Shown here one piece after another: positions 31,386 through 38,824 of a stretch of 64,000 nt of DNA. The DNA lies in NCBI RefSeq assembly GCF_019056515.1, contig NZ_CP064873.1, positions 2,790,001 through 2,854,000 of the forward strand, written 5' to 3'. This DNA is from Microbacterium paraoxydans (GTDB lineage Bacteria > Actinomycetota > Actinomycetes > Actinomycetales > Microbacteriaceae). Each line of letters begins with the position of its first letter. Position 1 is the stretch's first letter. The translations under genes were made by a program, and so were the position numbers. Under the pieces are notes generated by a model. It ran no database searches. It saw only the letters and a program-made list of their open reading frames with translations, and had not been told where the DNA came from.

Positions 31386-32054
31386 TCACGCCCTCGACGG
31401 GCGCTCCGAGGGACCTCGACCGAACGAGTCCAGCGCCGCGCGGTACGCGGCGGCGTCGCTCCGCACCTCATCCGTGACCAGGAGCGCGTGCGGTCCGATC
31501 TGCCTGACGTACGTCCCCCGGCAGGCCAGCGTCACCACCCTTGCGAGGCGACGCCACGCGTCGGCCAGGGTGGCGACGTCGCGGCGTTCGGGGCTGTCCG
31601 CGAGCGTCGTGACGTGCGTCGCGAGATGTGTCTCGGAACCGCGCCGCTCCCACGCGCGGTACGCCGCATCATCGGACACCTCCACTCCGAACGCGTCCCG
31701 CGCTGTGGGCCCGACGATCCGCCCGAGCAGCGTCTCCCGTTCGGCGGGACTCAGCGTCGTGGCGACGGCGCGGTCGAGCAGCGCCGGGTCGGGGTCGGTC
31801 GCGGCGTGCGCGACGGCATCGCCCCAGATGCGGGGCCAGACCTCCGTCCAGCGCGCCCGGGTCTCCTCGTCCACGCGCCGCGCGGCCGCCGCCGGTCGAT
31901 CGACCAGCGGGGGCGGGAGCGCGTCATCGGTGGGATCCAGCCCGTGCGCCTCGCGGATCCAGAGGAGCTCCAGCAGCGTGTGCGGTCGGTCCTCGACGGT
32001 GAGGGTCATGTCGTGCGGCCACGGGTTCCCGGGCATCGGTCGCGTCGAACGCAT
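31386..32054 (-). CDS. Hypothetical protein (222 aa)
   Basis: 222 aa, soluble and mostly helical. Features are LTVEDRPHTLLELLWIREAHGL near the N-terminus and YVRQIGPHALLVTDEVRSDAAAYRAALDSFG at the C-terminus, with no domain I recognise. The ATG at 32054 is supported by GGGAGGGG upstream. It is divergent from vapBC, and both promoters share the AT-rich 32100-32120 segment. Confidence 0.65.
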   Translation of the reverse strand: MRSTRPMPGNPWPHDMTLTVEDRPHTLLELLWIREAHGLDPTDDALPPPLVDRPAAAARRVDEETRARWTEVWPRIWGDAVAHAATDPDPALLDRAVATTLSPAERETLLGRIVGPTARDAFGVEVSDDAAYRAWERRGSETHLATHVTTLADSPERRDVATLADAWRRLARVVTLACRGTYVRQIGPHALLVTDEVRSDAAAYRAALDSFGRGPSERPSRA

Positions 32055-32099
32055 GTGCCCTCCCCTCCCGCCGTCGGCCGACCGCCGCCGGCCGACAGT

Positions 32100-32120
32100 C
32101 TTATATACTTCCTTATACAA
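32100..32120. promoter_or_regulatory. vapBC promoter/operator region with tandem CTTATA repeats
   Basis: CTTATATAC (32100-32108) and CTTATAC (32112-32118) recur with a 12-bp period in an otherwise GC-rich context, 25-45 nt before the vapB ATG. TATACT and TATACA are -10-like. VapBC complexes usually autoregulate through repeats placed like this. Confidence 0.45.
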
Positions 32121-32144
32121 GATCGCGGGGAGGAAGGAACGACC

Positions 32145-32399
32145 ATGACCGTCACATCCATCGACATCGACCCCGACGAGTTGAAGCAGGCCAAGAAGCT
32201 CGCCGGCACGACCTCCAACCGTGAGACCGTGGATCTCGCCCTGCGCACCCTCATCGCGGTACGTCGCCAGCCCGCCGCCGTCGAGCGCATCATCGGCCGC
32301 CGTTTCGAGGCCGAACAGATCGACGCACCGACCGTGGCTCCCGAGCCGATGCCGGAGCGGCGCGAGGGCGCTGGACGGAGCGCGAGCACTTCCCGGTGA
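32145..32399 (+). CDS. vapB: VapB-type antitoxin
   Basis: 84 aa. N-terminal ribbon-helix-helix-like segment (TSIDIDPDELKQAKKLAGTTSNRETVDLALRTLIAVRR), matching the DUF2191 VapB family, then a disordered toxin-binding tail. It should neutralise the PIN-domain toxin encoded immediately downstream and repress the operon. RBS GAGGAAGGAACGACC. The stop overlaps the vapC GTG (GTGA). Confidence 0.88.
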   Translation: MTVTSIDIDPDELKQAKKLAGTTSNRETVDLALRTLIAVRRQPAAVERIIGRRFEAEQIDAPTVAPEPMPERREGAGRSASTSR

Positions 32400-32800
32400 C
32401 CATCTACCTCGTCGACAACAGCATCTGGCAGAAGGCAGGGAGAAGCGCCGCGATCGCCGACCGCCTCCGTTCCCTCTCGCCGAACCACCTCCTCATCACC
32501 TGCCCGCCGCAGGTACTCGAGTACTGCCACTCGGCCCGTGACGCGGAGGAGTACGCCGCTCTGCGGGAAGACATGGAGGAGCTGCTCCCGGCCTGGGAGC
32601 ATCCCGATGAGCAGGTCGCCCTGGACATCCAGCAGGCGCTCTGGACCAACGGATTCCTGCGAGCCGCGGCCGCTTTCGACTGCCTGATCGCGGCGTACGC
32701 CGTCGCCAACGACGCCGTGATCCTCAACTCCGACCACGACTTCGGATACATCGAGCTGGCGACGGCGGGCCGAGTCCGCCAGGAGTACGTCGCCGCCTGA
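32396..32800 (+). CDS. vapC: VapC-type PIN-domain ribonuclease toxin
   Basis: 134 aa PIN domain. The acidic metal-binding residues appear as D7 (YLVDNSIW), E42, D95 (AAFDCLIAAYA) and D113/D115 (NSDHDFGYI). VapC toxins cleave tRNA or rRNA to arrest growth; the target here cannot be predicted. The GTG start overlaps the vapB stop. The stop codon lies within the bidirectional hairpin shared with the oleate hydratase gene. Confidence 0.88.
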   Translation: MTIYLVDNSIWQKAGRSAAIADRLRSLSPNHLLITCPPQVLEYCHSARDAEEYAALREDMEELLPAWEHPDEQVALDIQQALWTNGFLRAAAAFDCLIAAYAVANDAVILNSDHDFGYIELATAGRVRQEYVAA

Positions 32801-32815
32801 GCGCACGCTCAGGCG
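32794..32815. terminator. Bidirectional hairpin containing both stop codons
   Basis: CGCCTGAGCG-CA-CGCTCAGGCG is a perfect 10-bp inverted repeat. It contains the TGA of vapC (32798-32800) and the TGA of the opposing oleate hydratase gene (32809-32811), an extremely compact convergent end. Confidence 0.65.
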
Positions 32816-34617
32816 ATCGCATCGTCGTCCCGCGGGCGCGGCACCGTCGCGCCGTGCGCGGGGATGAGCCCGAAGTCCGTCAGCAGCTCTCCCATCTGCG
32901 TGTTGTCGAGCTTGTCCAGGAGGCGACCCTGGAGGAAGTTCGGGCCGGGGATGTGGACGGCCTCGCCGTCGCGCAGCCGCGCGGTCGCCTTGAGGAGGTA
33001 GCGGATGTCGTAGGTCGAGTTGAAGACCTCCGGCACGCCGCGTTCCACGTCGAGCAGCTGATACGTGGCCTCCATCGCCGTGCGCACGGAGTACTCGGTG
33101 GTGAAGATCGTGTCGCGCGTCGTCTCGGCGAACTGACCGAGGAAGGCGAAGTTGACGCTTCCCTCCGGGACCACCTGCGGACGGTCGCCGGCCCGGCGCG
33201 GCATGAAGAAGGAGGTCACGTACGGCATCATCACCGGGACCGTCTTGGCCGCCGACGCGGCGAGCTCGGCGATGTCCTCCACCGGGACACCGAGGTGGTA
33301 GAGCCACTCCTGCGCGATCTCCTCGCCCGTGCACTCCTGCATCGGCTTCTTGACGTAATCGCCGGGCGTCTCGACGAACAGCCCGTACACCCAGACCACG
33401 ATCTCGTTCGGCTTCTGCGCCTTGAAGTGCGGCTGCCGGTTCACCGTCCAGCTCATCAGCCAGGCCGAGTCCTTCGCGGTGACGATTCCGCCGGTGACGA
33501 CCTTGCCGCTGAACGGGTCGCGCTTGCAGATCTTCTCGATGTACTTCGGGATGCGCTCGTCGACGGTGGTGACCGTGGCGGATTCCCACTTCGTCTTGTC
33601 GATGTCGCTGCAGAACACCTCCGGTCGCCCGAACACCGGCGACTCCGCGGCGATCCGCTTCCAGAGGTCCCAGGCCGGGGCCGGGCCGGTCTTGAGCTCC
33701 GGAGCGGTGTGCTGGTCGCCGTTGCCGGAGTTCTCCGTCAGCGACCCGATCGTCGCCAGACACAGGTCGTCCGGACCGAGGTCGACGCCGCCGGGCTCGC
33801 CGTCGGCGATCCAGTCGATGCGCGTCGCCTGGATGCGATCGTCCTCGATGTCGAACTGGATGTCGGTCACGGTGTGATGGAACCGGAACTGCACGCCGTG
33901 GTCGTCGAGGAACTTCCGCATCGGCAGCACGAGCGACTCGTACTGGTTGTACTTCGTGAACTTCAACGCGGACAGGTCGGGCAACCCGCCGATGTGGTGC
34001 ATGAAGCGGTGCAGATACAGCTTCATCTCCAGCGCCGAGTGCCACTCCTCGAACGCGAACATGGTCCGCCAGTACAGCCAGAAGTTGCTGCCGAGGAAGT
34101 CGTCGCCGAACACCTCGTCGATCCGCTTGCCCTCCATCTCCTCGCGGGTGGCGAGGATGACGGCGACGATCTCCTTCTGCGCCTTCTCCGAGAGGGTGAA
34201 GAGCTTGTCCGTATGCGCGTCCTGCCCCTGCTTCTCGGTCACCCGGCACAGGGAGACGTTGGGGTCGTCCTTGTTGAGCCAGTAGAACTCGTCGAGCACG
34301 CTGGCACCCTCGATCTCCAACGACGGGATGGAGCGGAACATGTCCCACAGGCACTCCATGTGGTCTTCCAGCTCCCGGCCGCCGCGGATGACGAACCCCT
34401 TCTCGGGGTACTTGATCCCGTCCAGCGCACCGCCGGGCAGCCCCAGCTCCTCGAGGATCGTGATCCGCTCCCCCGCCACCTGCCCGTCGCGGATCATGAA
34501 GATCGCGGCCGCCATCGCGGCGAGACCGCCGCCGACCAGCCAGACCGTCTTGTCGTCGGCCCCCTCCGGCTTCCGGGGTCGTGCGAATGCTTCGTAGTTC
34601 CCATTGCTGCGGTACAT
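32809..34617 (-). CDS. ohyA: Oleate hydratase (myosin-cross-reactive antigen family)
   Basis: About 602 aa. FAD-binding Rossmann motif VWLVGGGLAAMAAAIFM near residue 28, ILEELGLPGGALDG, RGGRELEDHMECLWDMF, and YNQYESLVLPMRKFL, NFAFLGQFAETTRDTIFTTEYSVRTAM are hallmarks. The enzyme adds water to the cis-9 double bond of unsaturated fatty acids, giving 10-hydroxystearate, and protects against host or environmental free fatty acids. The ATG at 34617 has GGAGGG 8 nt upstream; a GTG at 34626 is less likely. Convergent with vapC. Confidence 0.95.
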   Translation of the reverse strand: MYRSNGNYEAFARPRKPEGADDKTVWLVGGGLAAMAAAIFMIRDGQVAGERITILEELGLPGGALDGIKYPEKGFVIRGGRELEDHMECLWDMFRSIPSLEIEGASVLDEFYWLNKDDPNVSLCRVTEKQGQDAHTDKLFTLSEKAQKEIVAVILATREEMEGKRIDEVFGDDFLGSNFWLYWRTMFAFEEWHSALEMKLYLHRFMHHIGGLPDLSALKFTKYNQYESLVLPMRKFLDDHGVQFRFHHTVTDIQFDIEDDRIQATRIDWIADGEPGGVDLGPDDLCLATIGSLTENSGNGDQHTAPELKTGPAPAWDLWKRIAAESPVFGRPEVFCSDIDKTKWESATVTTVDERIPKYIEKICKRDPFSGKVVTGGIVTAKDSAWLMSWTVNRQPHFKAQKPNEIVVWVYGLFVETPGDYVKKPMQECTGEEIAQEWLYHLGVPVEDIAELAASAAKTVPVMMPYVTSFFMPRRAGDRPQVVPEGSVNFAFLGQFAETTRDTIFTTEYSVRTAMEATYQLLDVERGVPEVFNSTYDIRYLLKATARLRDGEAVHIPGPNFLQGRLLDKLDNTQMGELLTDFGLIPAHGATVPRPRDDDAIA

Positions 34618-34748
34618 CTGTCCCACCCTCCGATTGGTTCGACGCCGATGCGCACAGTCCAGCCGAAACCGATGCGGAAAGGAAGGGCTTCCTCCGCGAG
34701 CGGCCGGGGCTCGCCCTCGCCGAGTCGCGTGATCGCTAGGATCGCGGG

Positions 34749-35063
34749 GTGACTCAGATCCCTCCGTTGCCCCGTCGCCGCGCTTTCGGATGCGGAGTCG
34801 CCTCCGAAAGCGCGGCGGTCGTCGGGATCCTGCCGACCGCGATCGTCTTCGTCCTGGCGGGGACGGCGGACCCGAACTACGGATGGCTGGTGTTCCTCAC
34901 GCTGCCGCTCGCGGTCCTCTTCGGTGGCATCGCCCTCGTCCTCGGCGTGATCGGGCTCGTCTTCGCCCGCGCCGACGGCGGAGGGTATGCGTGGCCCGTC
35001 GTCGGAGCCGTGCTCGGCGTCCTGGCGCTCCTTCCCGCCGCCGCGTTCCTGTGGGGCGGCTGA
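34749..35063 (+). CDS. Small DUF4190-like membrane protein (104 aa)
   Basis: 104 aa with three hydrophobic segments (VVGILPTAIVFVLAG, WLVFLTLPLAVLFGGIALVLGVIGLVFA, VVGAVLGVLALLPAAAFLWG). The Gly-rich pattern of alternating small membrane helices resembles DUF4190-type proteins but I am not certain. GTG start behind AGGA. Only 4 nt separate it from the next gene. Confidence 0.65.
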   Translation: MTQIPPLPRRRAFGCGVASESAAVVGILPTAIVFVLAGTADPNYGWLVFLTLPLAVLFGGIALVLGVIGLVFARADGGGYAWPVVGAVLGVLALLPAAAFLWGG

Positions 35064-35067
35064 TCTC

Positions 35068-35715
35068 GTGCGCAGGAACCCGCCCGCCAACAGACTGATG
35101 CTCGCGATAGCTGCCGCACTGGCGGCGTTCTTCGTCTGGGGGGCGCTCGTGCGCCCCCTGTTGGACGGCGAGCCGCCCGTCGCGACCTCGCTCGTGTTCG
35201 GCGCTGGGGTGGCACTCGCCGGTCTGATCATCTGGATCGTGCTCGGGCGCATCCGACGACTGCAGCGCGCCCAGCGGAGAGCGCTGCGGGAGCGTGAGCC
35301 GCAGGCACGGATCTTCGGCTCCTACGCCCTCAACGGCGTGGCCGCGTACCTCTCGCGCACGATCCCCCTTCTCGGACTCGGCGCCGCACCCCGCGGCCTG
35401 CTCACGGCGAGTCCCACCGGAGTCATCGAGCCCTCGGGGTTTCGGCTGGTCCGCGGGGGAGCGCGTCTCCTCACGGTCTACAGCGTTCCCCGGGACCGGA
35501 TCCAGGGGGTGACGAGGGGCGGCATCCAGGAGGGCGCCTTCCTCTATCCGACCCTGGTGATCGTGGTCTCGCAGGAAGCGGGACAGGTCGCGATCCCGGT
35601 GCCGGTGACCAGGGACGACGCGCCGCTTCGCCGAGAGTCGCCGGACGGCATGGATCGCCTCATCTCCGATGCGGCACGGATCTGGGGCGTCCCTGTGCTC
35701 GGCGACGGCGACTGA
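35068..35715 (+). CDS. Membrane-anchored PH-like hypothetical protein (215 aa)
   Basis: 215 aa from a GTG at 35068. Two N-terminal hydrophobic helices (LMLAIAAALAAFFVWGALV, SLVFGAGVALAGLIIWIVLG) precede a basic linker and a beta-rich cytoplasmic domain (PTGVIEPSGFRLVRGGARLLTVYSVPRDRIQGV). The latter resembles bacterial PH-like domains, without a firm assignment. It follows the preceding small membrane gene by 4 nt and is probably in the same operon. Confidence 0.65.
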   Translation: MRRNPPANRLMLAIAAALAAFFVWGALVRPLLDGEPPVATSLVFGAGVALAGLIIWIVLGRIRRLQRAQRRALREREPQARIFGSYALNGVAAYLSRTIPLLGLGAAPRGLLTASPTGVIEPSGFRLVRGGARLLTVYSVPRDRIQGVTRGGIQEGAFLYPTLVIVVSQEAGQVAIPVPVTRDDAPLRRESPDGMDRLISDAARIWGVPVLGDGD

Positions 35716-35762
35716 CGCGAGCGACTCCGCGACCGGAATCGACGCGCGAGAGCGGGTGACTG

Positions 35763-36074
35763 ATGCGTAAATCGACAGCGTGGTGGTTGATTGCAGCGAT
35801 GACCGCCGTCTCGCTCATCACTCTCGGCCTCGTCATGACCTACCGTTTTTCGACTCCGCTCGTCGATCCTGCTCCGCCGACGCCGGACTACGGGGTCCAG
35901 GCGCTCGTCGCCGGCGTGACGATGGCGGCAGCGACGGCGGGTGGCCTCGGCGCGGGCGTGTACGCGACGAAACGCGAGGTCGCCCGAGGCCGCATCGTCG
36001 GCTGGACCGCCGCCGCGATGCTCGCGGGCACCGTTTTGGGAGCGGTTCTGGCCTTCGTCCTGAGCGCACGCTGA
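35763..36074 (+). CDS. Small membrane protein (103 aa)
   Basis: 103 aa with three hydrophobic segments (WLIAAMTAVSLITLGLVMTY, ALVAGVTMAAATAGGLGAGVYA, WTAAAMLAGTVLGAVLAFVL). No family recognised. Same strand as the two preceding genes, 47 nt downstream, so perhaps co-transcribed. Confidence 0.6.
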   Translation: MRKSTAWWLIAAMTAVSLITLGLVMTYRFSTPLVDPAPPTPDYGVQALVAGVTMAAATAGGLGAGVYATKREVARGRIVGWTAAAMLAGTVLGAVLAFVLSAR

Positions 36075-36118
36075 GGTCTACCCGATAGCCGCCGGAAGGA
36101 AGAGACCCGCGACCCGGG

Positions 36119-36403
36119 TCATTGCGATGATCTTCGACCTTCCATGAAGGAAAGGAAGTCGGAAGCACCGAGGCCGTCCGGCGCAAAGAACGACTGAACA
36201 AAACTCCGGGCCGCTCGTTCCAGCTGCTCGGCCGTGAGATTGCTACCTCCGAGCGAGAAACCGTACGTACCGTCTTCGGGCCCGTTGGTCCACGTGAAAT
36301 GGTAGGCGTGCACCCCATCTGAAGGTCCTGATTCGCGTACGTCGAACATCTCCCCGCTGACATCCAGAACCGTGTTCACATCCGCCACGCTACTGCGCAG
36401 CAC
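36119..36403 (-). CDS. Small hypothetical protein (up to 94 aa)
   Basis: Up to 94 aa, soluble, with VSGEMFDVRESGPSDGVHAYHFTWTNGPEDGTYGFS and AARSFVQSFFAPDGLG segments. Both GTG 36403 and GTG 36388 could start it and neither has a good RBS. The composition is slightly less GC-rich than that of its neighbours. Function unknown. Confidence 0.5.
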   Translation of the reverse strand: MLRSSVADVNTVLDVSGEMFDVRESGPSDGVHAYHFTWTNGPEDGTYGFSLGGSNLTAEQLERAARSFVQSFFAPDGLGASDFLSFMEGRRSSQ

Positions 36404-36543
36404 AGCGCCACAGAATAGTCTTGCGAATCGCGGCGAGCGCGACCGCGATGACGGTCGTCATCTCTCCTGCGAAGGAGGCCGGCCTATGTCATGCTCGGTC
36501 TGCGGCGGATGGATCTTCAAGGGGCGATGGGTATGCTCACGCC

Positions 36544-36969
36544 ATGGAACCCGCTCCGATAGCCGACCACACTCCGGAGAAGGGTTCGACGCGGCGCCGC
36601 AGGATCCGGGTCGGCCTGATCGTCGCCGCAGCTCTCCTCATCGTGTTCTACCTCGCACGGCTGGGCTGGCTGTTCATGATGACGGACGAGGGCGACACTC
36701 CTCCCCTGTCAGCCGTGCCCCTCCCTGCCGGCGCGCAGGTGGTCGGCCAGAGCGAAGGCTGCGGAAGCGGCGGCTGCTCGGTGACGTTCACCGTTCGCCC
36801 ACCCGACGGCATGACCCCGGAACAACTCGCCGCGGAGATGGGGGCGACGCCGCAACTGTCGGTGCAAGGGAACCTGTGGGATCCGCGCACTGTGTGGGTG
36901 TCCGCGCGGCCGTCAGCGGGCACCTTGAAGCTCGTCGCCGACTACACATCGGGCGAGTACGTGCCGTAG
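36544..36969 (+). CDS. Membrane-anchored hypothetical protein (141 aa)
   Basis: 141 aa: a basic N-terminus, one transmembrane helix at about 22-44 (VGLIVAAALLIVFYLARLGWLFM), then an extracytoplasmic domain of about 95 residues with a C-G-S-G-G-C pair likely disulfide-bonded (SEGCGSGGCSVTFTVRP). No domain is recognised. It is the last gene of clearly chromosomal character before the mobile region. Confidence 0.65.
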   Translation: MEPAPIADHTPEKGSTRRRRIRVGLIVAAALLIVFYLARLGWLFMMTDEGDTPPLSAVPLPAGAQVVGQSEGCGSGGCSVTFTVRPPDGMTPEQLAAEMGATPQLSVQGNLWDPRTVWVSARPSAGTLKLVADYTSGEYVP

Positions 36970-37464
36970 CCCGACCGTTCCGTCTGAGCGCTGACAGCGG
37001 ACGACCGGACCGCGATCGTCAGGCTCACGGTGGGTCACCCGACGGCGCCTCCGGCCAGCCCGAGGGTCGGGTCGGCCGGAGTCGGACGCATTACTCTGCT
37101 TGCGTCCCGCCGCGCAGGACTCAGAAGTCCCAGTACTCGTCGTGGGCCGCGTGAACATGCGGAATCTCAAGGGTTGCAGCGTGGCCGTGCCCTCTGCGTG
37201 CCACTCGTGAAATATGGGCGCTTCGCGTGGTGTTGCGAGACCGTGGCACCCTCCTAAGGGTAGTCGCGGGCATGCCGGGCGGCAATGATCCGTGGATCGT
37301 CTGGTTCATATCCTCCGTGGTCACTGAACGAGTCTCTTCAGACCGGCGTCGGCGCTTCCCCACGTTTGCTCCCACCATCACCGCTTCAAGTCCCCGAGGT
37401 CTTTCTGCACCTCCTCACCGACTGTGTTACAAGCAGCGTCGGAGGTCCCGGATAGCCTTGCCCT
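36970..37464. other. Junction region between chromosome and mobile element, no firm gene
   Basis: About 495 bp without a supported gene. An imperfect hairpin lies at 37051-37079. GC content falls noticeably from about 37.2 kb on. A minus-strand frame at 37121-37381 (86 codons, ending HVHAAHDEYWDF) is open but has no good start signal; it could be a remnant. I see no tRNA 3' end or obvious attachment repeat, though without the right end an att site cannot be recognised. Confidence 0.5.
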
Positions 37465-38037
37465 GTGCGCAAACTATTTAAGTTCAGTGTGTACCGAAAT
37501 TCGGGCACTACCTTCGCTGAACCTACCCCTGACCCTAATCATGCATGGCAAGCCTTATCGCTTGTGAACGAGTGGATCCGCCATTCAGACACCAAAGCAG
37601 GCGTAACACTCGCCTTTGTTGGCGTACTGGGAACGATGACCTTCAACCTCGTGAGCGACTTTGAAGCAAGGCACACTCTTTTCGATGTGGTCGTGGTGAT
37701 TACTTGCCTACTCCTCATCACCACCGGGGCCCTCGGCGGCTGGACCCTGACACCACGCGTGAACGATAAGGACGCGACTAGCGACGCCATAAACCGACTG
37801 TTCTACGCAAGCATAAGCAGCAACTTTAAGGGGCAACGAGAACAGTATGCTGACGTCCTGCGTACGCTAACCGCGGATCCTGTTGAACTGACTCGCGATC
37901 TCGCACATCAAGTCCACGCAAACGCGACAATTGCCACCACGAAGGCTATCTACGCCAAGTGGGCTATCCGGTCAGCGCTCGCATCAGGTGCTGGTGTCGC
38001 AGCCTTGGCGACCATCATCGGCCTCGGAAACATTTAG
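37465..38037 (+). CDS. pycTM: Pycsar effector, transmembrane protein PycTM
   Basis: 190 aa from a GTG with no close RBS, possibly leaderless. It contains the Pycsar-effector signature NEWIRHSDTKAGVTLAF at residues 35-51 and three hydrophobic segments (about 45-63, 72-95 and 167-188) around a cytoplasmic helical middle. In Pycsar defence, cyclic CMP or cUMP made on phage infection binds the effector, which then disrupts the inner membrane. The cyclase gene starts 8 nt downstream. Base composition is far more AT-rich than the flank, a sign of transfer. Here the effector is encoded before the cyclase. Confidence 0.85.
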   Translation: MRKLFKFSVYRNSGTTFAEPTPDPNHAWQALSLVNEWIRHSDTKAGVTLAFVGVLGTMTFNLVSDFEARHTLFDVVVVITCLLLITTGALGGWTLTPRVNDKDATSDAINRLFYASISSNFKGQREQYADVLRTLTADPVELTRDLAHQVHANATIATTKAIYAKWAIRSALASGAGVAALATIIGLGNI

Positions 38038-38045
38038 GAGAGACT

Positions 38046-38774
38046 ATGGATGGAAACTACAAATCTTATAGCTACACCAGCAGTGCTGACCGAATCAAGA
38101 CAATTCTCGATCAGCCTGCAGGAACATTCGAAGAACCTGACTCACTTCCAGATCGGGACAAGCTCACTTACAGCAACGGGTTCTATGGCAAATGCTCCGC
38201 AATCTTCATTGACATTCGCGATTCTTCGGGATTGACCAGTAAACATAAGCGACCAACACTGGCAAAGATCTACCGAGCATTTATCTCGGAGATGGTGGCA
38301 GTCCTCAATTCAACTCCTATTGTTCGCGAGGTCAGCATTGTCGGCGACTGCGTTTGGGCAGTATTCAACACACCCTATAAGTCAGATATTTCGGAGGTAT
38401 TCACCGTTGCTTGCCGCGCGAACACGCTCTTAAAGCTCTTGAACCACCACTACGCAAAGAAGGGCATCGACCCCATCAAAATCGGCATCGGCATCGACTA
38501 CGGTCGCGCACTGATGATCAAGGCGGGATTTAGTGGAAGTGGCATCAACGACGTCATCTATATGGGAGACGTTGTGAACAGCGCGGCCCATCTCGCTCAT
38601 GAAGCCGGGCGAGGCTGGAACGGCCCCATCTACATGGGTGGCGACATCCACTTGAATCTTGACGATAACGATAAGGCATGGTTCAGCTCCACTCATCTGG
38701 CCGGTCACGGAACCGTGTACACGGGGAACGTCATACTCACGACCATGAACGACTGGATTGAGTCGCTTTCCTAG
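38046..38774 (+). CDS. pycC: Pycsar pyrimidine nucleotide cyclase PycC
   Basis: 242 aa class III nucleotidyl cyclase fold. Visible: metal-binding D56 in AIFIDIRDSSGLT, D101 in VGDCVWAVFN, GIGIDYGRALMIKAG, and the GDVVNSAAHLA helix with N178. The Arg that usually follows four residues after this Asn in adenylate cyclases is H182 here. Its place directly behind a PycTM-type gene (TAGGAGAG serving as stop and RBS) argues for a phage-triggered cCMP/cUMP synthase rather than a cAMP cyclase. Whether it makes cCMP or cUMP is not readable. Low GC supports transfer. Confidence 0.85.
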   Translation: MDGNYKSYSYTSSADRIKTILDQPAGTFEEPDSLPDRDKLTYSNGFYGKCSAIFIDIRDSSGLTSKHKRPTLAKIYRAFISEMVAVLNSTPIVREVSIVGDCVWAVFNTPYKSDISEVFTVACRANTLLKLLNHHYAKKGIDPIKIGIGIDYGRALMIKAGFSGSGINDVIYMGDVVNSAAHLAHEAGRGWNGPIYMGGDIHLNLDDNDKAWFSSTHLAGHGTVYTGNVILTTMNDWIESLS

Positions 38775-38824
38775 CAGATCTGGCCCATGGGCGGATCTCC
38801 ACTCGGAGCGTGTTCCAACATCCG

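Noticed and set aside
36970..37464. tRNA gene or attachment site at the island junction
   Set aside because: No cloverleaf or 3'-tRNA-like sequence with TTCGA loop was found; the right end is not in the window, so no direct repeat can be matched.
38046..38774. Ordinary adenylate/guanylate cyclase for cAMP signalling
   Set aside because: Its coupling to a Pycsar-effector-type membrane protein and location in a defence island make Pycsar the better reading.
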